Shown: in pieces, positions 1 through 5,651 of the stretch
How positions within the stretch are numbered: the stretch's first letter is position 1
How the letters are laid out: every line of letters starts with the position of its first letter
Origin: Deltaproteobacteria bacterium
GTDB taxonomy: Bacteria > Myxococcota_A > UBA9160 > SZUA-336
Assembly: GCA_030665705.1 (NCBI GenBank)
Contig: DAOUZG010000137.1
Location: 1 to 5,651 of the forward strand
Direction of reading: 5' to 3'
Length of the DNA: 5,651 nt
Notes under the pieces: model-generated
The model's database searches: none
Seen by the model: only the letters and a program-made list of their open reading frames with translations
What the model was told of the DNA's origin: nothing
Position numbers and translations under genes: made by a program

Positions 1-65
1 AGTTCGAGCCGCTCCGTTGACAACCTCATCCGTGTGCACCCGGCGTGCCAAGGCGCGCGTATCTG

Positions 66-83
66 CGTAACTCCCCGTAACTC
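66..83. repeat. Direct repeat CGTAACTC x2, 10-bp period
   Basis: CGTAACTC occurs at 66-73 and again at 76-83, separated by CC, so the repeats recur every 10 bp, about one helical turn. A weaker copy, CGTATCTG (6 of 8 matches), lies directly upstream at 58-65. Tandem direct repeats one turn apart are typical of OmpR/PhoB-type response-regulator sites, but I do not recognise this motif. The repeat is seen directly; a regulatory role is inference, and chance is possible for an 8-mer pair. Confidence 0.45.
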
Positions 84-117
84 AAGCCGGTCTCATCCAT
101 TCCCGAAATTGGCGAGT

Positions 118-146
118 GCAAACTTGTGATGCAGGTCACTATTTGC
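118..146. promoter_or_regulatory. Putative CRP/FNR-family operator
   Basis: TGTGATGCAGGTCACT at 125-140 matches the CRP consensus TGTGA-N6-TCACA at nine of ten fixed positions, with both GTGA/TCAC cores perfect (126-129 and 136-139) and the spacer exactly 6 nt. The symmetry extends outward: GCAAA at 118-122 mirrors TTTGC at 142-146, with a one-nucleotide offset between the arms. It sits in the A+T-richer part of the leader, its centre 73 nt before ATG 206 and about 166 nt before TTG 299. CRP-family control of acs is known in E. coli. I could not assign a confident -35/-10, so the mode of action is unknown. Confidence 0.45.
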
Positions 147-298
147 CAGAACGAGAGAATCAGTCAATTCAGCGCTCACAAGGGTGAATTTAGCCCGACA
201 AGGAGATGCAAACTCGGGTTGCATGCATCCTAGTGAGGCGCCCTCTCCGGGTACAAAGCCCGCGCGCGATCGGCTACGCTCGGCCCCGAGGGCTTGGT

Positions 299-1609
299 TT
301 GAGGCTCACCAGACCCATTTCCCCAGAGGTTCATGCGAGGCGCCGTGAGCGCTTTCGGGAGCAGATCGGGGAAGGGGTGGCGCTCATCCCGGGAGCCCGC
401 CTCCGCCGTCGGCACGGTGACGTCGACTACGTGTTCCGGCAGCACTCCGACCTGCTCTACCTGACGGGCTTCGAGCAGCCGGCGGCGGCTGCGCTCCTGA
501 CCCAGAACCGGTACGTGCTCTTTGTCCAGCCGCGGGATTCCGAGGCGGAAACCTGGACGGGACTCCGACCCGGGGTCGAGGGGGCGTGCGAGCGCTACGG
601 GGCCGACGAGGCCCACCCGATCGGTGAGCTGGCTCAGCGTCTGCCCGAGTTCATCGAGAACGCACCCCGGCTCCACTACCCCCTGGGAGAGGACCGCTCG
701 ACCGACGACCTCGTCGTGCGCTCGCTCGAGGCGGTGCGGGGGCGGGCGCGTCGGGGCGTCACGGCGCCGCGCAACATCGCCGACCCCCGCGCCATCCTGC
801 ACGAGATGCGTCTGCGCAAGGAGCCCGAGGAGCTCGAGCTCATGCGGGCTGCGGCGGAGATCACGCGCGAGGCCCACGAGCAGGCAGCGCGCCTGTGCCA
901 GCCGGGGACCCACGAGCACGAGGTGGAGGCCGAGCTCCACTACGTCTTCCGAAGACGCGGCGGCGCCGGCCCCGCCTACCCGAGCATTGTGGGTTCCGGC
1001 GACAACGCCACGATCCTCCACTACATCGAGAACCGGGACCAGCTCCAACGCGGACAGCTCGTGCTGATTGACGCGGGAGTCGAGCTTCACGGTTACGCCT
1101 CGGACGTCACGCGGACCTACCCGGTCGGCGGGCACTTCGAAGGACCGGCCCGGGAGGTTTACGAGCTGGTCCTGCGGGCGCAGGAGTCCGCGCTCGGGGA
1201 GATCCGGCCCGGTGCGACGCTGCGCGCCCTCCACGAGCGGGCCGTTGGCGTTTTCGTCGAGGGACTCATCGAGCTCGGAGCACTCGAGGGGAGTGCGGGC
1301 GAGCTCATCGAGAAGGAGGCGTATCGTCCCTTCTACATGCATACGACGAGCCACTGGTTGGGGCTCGATGTGCACGACGTGGGGGACTACCACGTGGAGG
1401 GGAAGCCGAGACCGCTGGAGGCCGGGATGGTGTTCACGGTCGAGCCCGGGCTCTACTTCCCCGCGCGGGACGAGCGGACCCCCGAGCGACTCAGGAGCAT
1501 CGGGGTCCGAATCGAGGATGACGTGGTCGTCACCGAGGACGGCTTCGAGATTCTCACCTCGTCGATCCCGAAGCGCCCAGACGAGGTGGAACGCTGCGTG
1601 CGCGGCTAA
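299..1609 (+). CDS. pepP: Xaa-Pro aminopeptidase (peptidase M24B)
   Basis: This cytosolic metallopeptidase removes an N-terminal residue that precedes proline. Residues here are numbered from ATG 206 (467 aa). The aminopeptidase-P N-terminal domain spans about 40-170, with the family motif FRQHSDLLYLTGFEQP at 77-92. The M24 pita-bread domain covers about 205-455. All five expected metal ligands are visible: D289 (IDAG), D300 (SDVTRT), H383 (SHWLGLDVHD), E413 (VEPGLYF) and E437 (RIEDD). The supporting histidines H272, H379 and H390 are also present, so the enzyme should be active, probably with two Mn ions. I chose TTG 299: it gives 436 aa, close to E. coli PepP (about 441), and GAGGG at 288-292 lies 6 nt upstream. 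In the 30 codons after ATG 206 only 18 third positions are G/C, against 25 of 30 in a body sample. ATG 206 abuts its AAGGAG with zero spacing, but it remains possible. The gene is first in a tight pair with acs. Function is near certain; the start is not. Confidence 0.95.
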   Translation: MRLTRPISPEVHARRRERFREQIGEGVALIPGARLRRRHGDVDYVFRQHSDLLYLTGFEQPAAAALLTQNRYVLFVQPRDSEAETWTGLRPGVEGACERYGADEAHPIGELAQRLPEFIENAPRLHYPLGEDRSTDDLVVRSLEAVRGRARRGVTAPRNIADPRAILHEMRLRKEPEELELMRAAAEITREAHEQAARLCQPGTHEHEVEAELHYVFRRRGGAGPAYPSIVGSGDNATILHYIENRDQLQRGQLVLIDAGVELHGYASDVTRTYPVGGHFEGPAREVYELVLRAQESALGEIRPGATLRALHERAVGVFVEGLIELGALEGSAGELIEKEAYRPFYMHTTSHWLGLDVHDVGDYHVEGKPRPLEAGMVFTVEPGLYFPARDERTPERLRSIGVRIEDDVVVTEDGFEILTSSIPKRPDEVERCVRG

Positions 1610-1616
1610 AGGAGGG
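1608..1616 (+). promoter_or_regulatory. Strong Shine-Dalgarno for acs
   Basis: AAAGGAGGG overlaps the last two bases of the pepP stop codon and contains the full AAGGAGG anti-SD complement. It ends 5 nt before GTG 1622, so it fixes the acs start at a GTG codon. Its overlap with the upstream stop suggests that pepP and acs are translated from one message. Confidence 0.8.
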
Positions 1617-1621
1617 AAGGC

Positions 1622-3586
<1,965 letters not shown>

Positions 3587-3640
3587 GGCGGCGACGCACG
3601 CGAGAGACCTGGACAAAGACAGATTGGGGGGTGAGGGGTC

Positions 3641-4969
3641 GTGGGACGTCTCTTCTGGCTCGTCGCGCTTGCTCTGGCCGGCGCGCTGACTGGTTACCTC
3701 TTAACGCGTTTCGAAGGGAAACCGCCCCATCTCGAGGTGCTTCCCGGATCCCCGCACGTGGGGGACGAGGAGACCATCGAGGTCCGGACCTTCGACGAGG
3801 GGACGGGCATCGAGACCCTTCGGGTCTGGATCGAGCGGGCCGGGCAGACGATCCCCCTCGTGGAGGAGCGCTACCCGGGAGATCTCTTCCGGGGGGCGGA
3901 TCTCGACGTCGAGCGGAGGATCGAGATCACGCTCCGTCCCGAGGAGTACGGGCTCACGGACGGCGCCGTGGTGGTTCGGGCGGAGGCGCGTGACTACTCC
4001 TGGCGCGGAAACCGGACCTCGGCCCAGGCCACACTCTGGATCGACACGGTTCCCCCGCGGGTCGTCGTGTCCACGGGTCTCACGTACGTGCGCCGCGGCG
4101 GCGCGGAGATCGCCGTCTACGCGCTCGGAGAACAGAGCCGGGAGCACGGCGTGCAGATCGGTGATCGCTTCTTCCCGGGATACCCCCACCCCACCGACCC
4201 GGAGCGCTTCATCGCGCTCTACGCGATGGAACCCAATGTCCGGCCCGACCCCCGGGCCGAGGTGGTGGCGGTCGACCGCGCCGGGAACCGCACCGCCGTG
4301 CCTCTCGCGATCTCGCTCATCGAGCGGAGCTTCCCGAAGGCCAGAGTGGGTCTCAGCCAGGCGTTCATGGAGCGGAAGGTCAAAGAGCTCCTTCCGAACT
4401 ACGACGGAGATCTCCTCGAGGGCTACCTCCAGGTGAACCGCAATCTCCGGCGCAAGAACGCCGAGCAGATTGTGAACCTGTGCGCGCACTCGAGCGGCGA
4501 GCGGCTCTGGGCGGGACCGTTCCTCCAGCTCCCGAACTCCCAGGTGAACGCGCGCTTTGCCGAGCGGCGCACGTACGTTTACCAGCGCAAACCGGTCGAC
4601 GAGCAGACGCATCTGGGCTTCGACCTGGCGTCGACAGCGCGGGCGCCCGTCCCGGCCCCGAACGACGGCGTGGTCCGGTTCGCGGGGGATCTCGGCATCT
4701 ACGGCAAGACCGTGATCGTGGACCACGGCCTCGGGCTCTTTACGCTGCACGGACACCTCTCGGAGATCGCGGTGGAGCAGGGACAGGCCGTGGTCCGCGC
4801 AGACGAGCTCGGCAGGACGGGCGAGACCGGCCTGGCCGGTGGAGACCATCTCCACTTCGCGGTGCTTGTAAGCGGAGTCTTCGTCGATCCGCTGGAGTGG
4901 TTCGACGGTCGCTGGATCCGCGAGCACGTCGAGGCGAAGCTCGGAGGAGCAGAGCCGGGCCCGACCTAG
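3641..4969 (+). CDS. Membrane-anchored M23 (LytM-type) peptidoglycan endopeptidase
   Basis: Predicted zinc endopeptidase that cuts peptide cross-links in peptidoglycan. The 442-aa protein starts with a short hydrophobic segment (about 4-21, FWLVALALAGALTGYLL). It lacks a clear cleavage site, so it is more likely a signal anchor with the rest in the periplasm. Two Ig-like beta-rich domains follow (about 30-135 and 138-225; the first ends at WIDTVPPR), then a linker (about 228-310) and the M23 domain (about 318-420). The catalytic set is complete: zinc ligands H324 and D328 (HLGFD) and H405, with H372 (HGHLS) and H403 (GGDHLHF). It therefore looks like an active enzyme, not a degenerate EnvC/NlpD-type activator. 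The GTG start is bounded by an in-frame TGA at 3632-3634 and is needed to include the anchor. Its SD is untidy: GAGGGG at 3633-3638 is only 2 nt away, while a G6 run at 3626-3631 is 9 nt away. Its specific substrate and any morphogenesis partner cannot be read from sequence. Confidence 0.9.
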   Translation: MGRLFWLVALALAGALTGYLLTRFEGKPPHLEVLPGSPHVGDEETIEVRTFDEGTGIETLRVWIERAGQTIPLVEERYPGDLFRGADLDVERRIEITLRPEEYGLTDGAVVVRAEARDYSWRGNRTSAQATLWIDTVPPRVVVSTGLTYVRRGGAEIAVYALGEQSREHGVQIGDRFFPGYPHPTDPERFIALYAMEPNVRPDPRAEVVAVDRAGNRTAVPLAISLIERSFPKARVGLSQAFMERKVKELLPNYDGDLLEGYLQVNRNLRRKNAEQIVNLCAHSSGERLWAGPFLQLPNSQVNARFAERRTYVYQRKPVDEQTHLGFDLASTARAPVPAPNDGVVRFAGDLGIYGKTVIVDHGLGLFTLHGHLSEIAVEQGQAVVRADELGRTGETGLAGGDHLHFAVLVSGVFVDPLEWFDGRWIREHVEAKLGGAEPGPT

Positions 4970-4999
4970 ATCGATCGCCCAGCGCAGCCGCCCCCACCC

Positions 5000-5651
5000 A
5001 TGCGACCCAGCGCCGAACCACCCCTCCCACCCGCCCGGCGGGACGCGATCCGCCGGCGACTGCTCGAGTGGTACGGGCGCGACCATCGCGATCTGCCGTG
5101 GAGACGGACGAGCGACCCCTACCGAATCTGGCTCTCCGAGACGATGCTCCAGCAGACCCGCGTCGAGACCGTCGTCCCGTACTACGACCGGTTCCTCGCG
5201 CGCTTTCCCACGGTCGAGGCACTCGCGCTGGCCGACGAGGAGGACGTGCTTCGCGAGTGGGCGGGACTCGGGTACTACGGGCGGGCGCGCAATCTCAGGC
5301 GGGCGGCCGAGCTTGTCGTCCGCGACCACGGGGGCCGGATCCCCCGCGACGTGGAGGCGCTTTGCGCGCTTCCCGGCGTCGGTCGATACACGGCAGGGGC
5401 CGTGAGGAGCATCGCCTTCCGGGAGCGCGCGGGCGTTGTCGACGGAAACGTGGGACGTGTCCTGGCCCGCGTGCAGGCTCTCTTCGAGCCCGGCTCCGCG
5501 ACACTATGGTCGCTCGCCGAGGGGCTGGTTCCCGACGAGCACCCGGGCGACTTCAACCAGGCCCTGATGGAGCTTGGCGCAACGGTCTGCACCCCGCGCG
5601 CGCCCACGTGCTCGATCTGCCCGCTCAAGCAGATCTGCAGGGCACGGCGAT
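5000..5651 (+). CDS. mutY: A/G-specific adenine glycosylase, 3'-truncated by window edge
   Basis: Base-excision repair enzyme that removes adenine mispaired with 8-oxoguanine. The frame is open from ATG 5000 to the end of the window, giving the first 217 residues. The helix-hairpin-helix glycosylase domain carries the catalytic glutamate E47 in WLSETMLQQTR, the hairpin LPGVGRYTAGA (124-134) and the conserved aspartate D148 in VVDGN. All four cysteines of the [4Fe-4S] loop are present (C197, C204, C207 and C213, pattern C-x6-C-x2-C-x5-C). ETMLQQTR together with the cluster pattern points to MutY rather than endonuclease III. The NUDIX-like C-terminal domain that reads 8-oxoG would lie beyond the window. 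ATG 5000 is the only sensible start, because the next in-frame ATG (5144) is inside the active site. No good SD precedes it, and the 30-nt gap to the M23 gene suggests translation from a shared message. Between VLAR and LW the protein is shorter than E. coli MutY (see findings). Confidence 0.95.
   Translation, partial: MRPSAEPPLPPARRDAIRRRLLEWYGRDHRDLPWRRTSDPYRIWLSETMLQQTRVETVVPYYDRFLARFPTVEALALADEEDVLREWAGLGYYGRARNLRRAAELVVRDHGGRIPRDVEALCALPGVGRYTAGAVRSIAFRERAGVVDGNVGRVLARVQALFEPGSATLWSLAEGLVPDEHPGDFNQALMELGATVCTPRAPTCSICPLKQICRARR

Larger units (their letters stand above)
1..205. other. Leader/intergenic region upstream of pepP
   Basis: No convincing gene lies here. Short open frames exist: positions 1-129 on the + strand with no start in view, and a 24-codon minus-strand frame from position 100. 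None resembles a protein I know. The right part, from about 90, is clearly less G+C-rich than the genes, as expected of a promoter region. It contains a CRP/FNR-like palindrome (118-146) and a phased 8-bp direct repeat (66-83), both listed separately. A TTGACA hexamer at 17-22 has no plausible -10 at normal spacing. An AAGGAG Shine-Dalgarno-like string at 200-205 directly abuts an ATG at 206. If pepP really starts at 299, the gene-free region extends to 298. Confidence 0.6.

Noticed and set aside
1..25. Possible 3' end of a tRNA (AGTTCGAGCC resembles a T loop)
   Set aside because: The T stem would have an A-G mismatch next to the loop-closing pair, and there is no CCA in register. Most of any tRNA would lie outside the window, so it cannot be supported.
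17..45. TTGACA hexamer as a sigma70 -35 box
   Set aside because: At 16-18 nt spacing the sequence is G+C-rich with nothing like TATAAT.
24..100. Divergent small ORF on the minus strand starting at position 100
   Set aside because: Only 24 codons before a stop, no clear ribosome binding site at proper spacing, and no similarity I can recognise.
110..125. TGGC element as a sigma54 -24 box
   Set aside because: The invariant GC of the -12 element is absent at the required GG-N10-GC spacing.
3587..3640. Terminator or promoter between acs and the M23 gene
   Set aside because: I see no stem-loop with a T run and no -35/-10 pair; the gap is G-rich and short.
3701..5329. A 542-codon minus-strand open frame opposite the M23 and mutY genes
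   Set aside because: It spans two unrelated + strand genes and the gap between them, its translation resembles nothing, and both + strand genes have full catalytic motifs.

Overview
The window is ordinary bacterial chromosome of high G+C (about two thirds by eye, with strong G/C preference at third codon positions). Four protein genes lie on the + strand: an M24B Xaa-Pro aminopeptidase (pepP), an acetyl-CoA synthetase (acs), a membrane-anchored M23/LytM-type cell-wall endopeptidase, and the first 217 codons of a MutY-family A/G-specific adenine glycosylase that runs off the right edge. The style of the M23 protein (N-terminal membrane anchor, two Ig-like beta domains, C-terminal LytM domain with a TGLAGGDHLHF active-site block) reminds me of Gram-negative deltaproteobacterial-type lineages. 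That is an impression from memory and is not a placement.

Layout. Positions 1 to about 298 form a leader region. Its right part (about 90-205) is visibly richer in A+T than the genes. It holds a close match to a CRP/FNR-family operator (GTGA-N6-TCAC, 126-139, with matching outer arms) and an 8-bp direct repeat with a 10-bp period (66-83). pepP follows; its start is uncertain between ATG 206 and TTG 299. acs begins 12 nt after the pepP stop behind a near-perfect Shine-Dalgarno. The M23 gene follows after 54 nt and mutY after a further 30 nt. I see no terminator hairpin in any of these gaps, so the four genes may form one transcript, with pepP-acs the most securely coupled pair.

Function. PepP trims N-terminal X-Pro residues from peptides, and Acs activates free acetate to acetyl-CoA. 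Placing both behind a possible CRP-like site suggests a scavenging or slow-growth carbon programme, but this is inference. The M23 endopeptidase acts on peptidoglycan at the periplasmic face and MutY repairs A:8-oxoG mispairs; neither has an obvious pathway link to the first pair.

I found no mobile element, CRISPR array, RNA gene or clearly novel system. The points most worth a second look are the palindromic operator, the phased direct repeat, the pepP start, and a shortened segment in the MutY catalytic domain.
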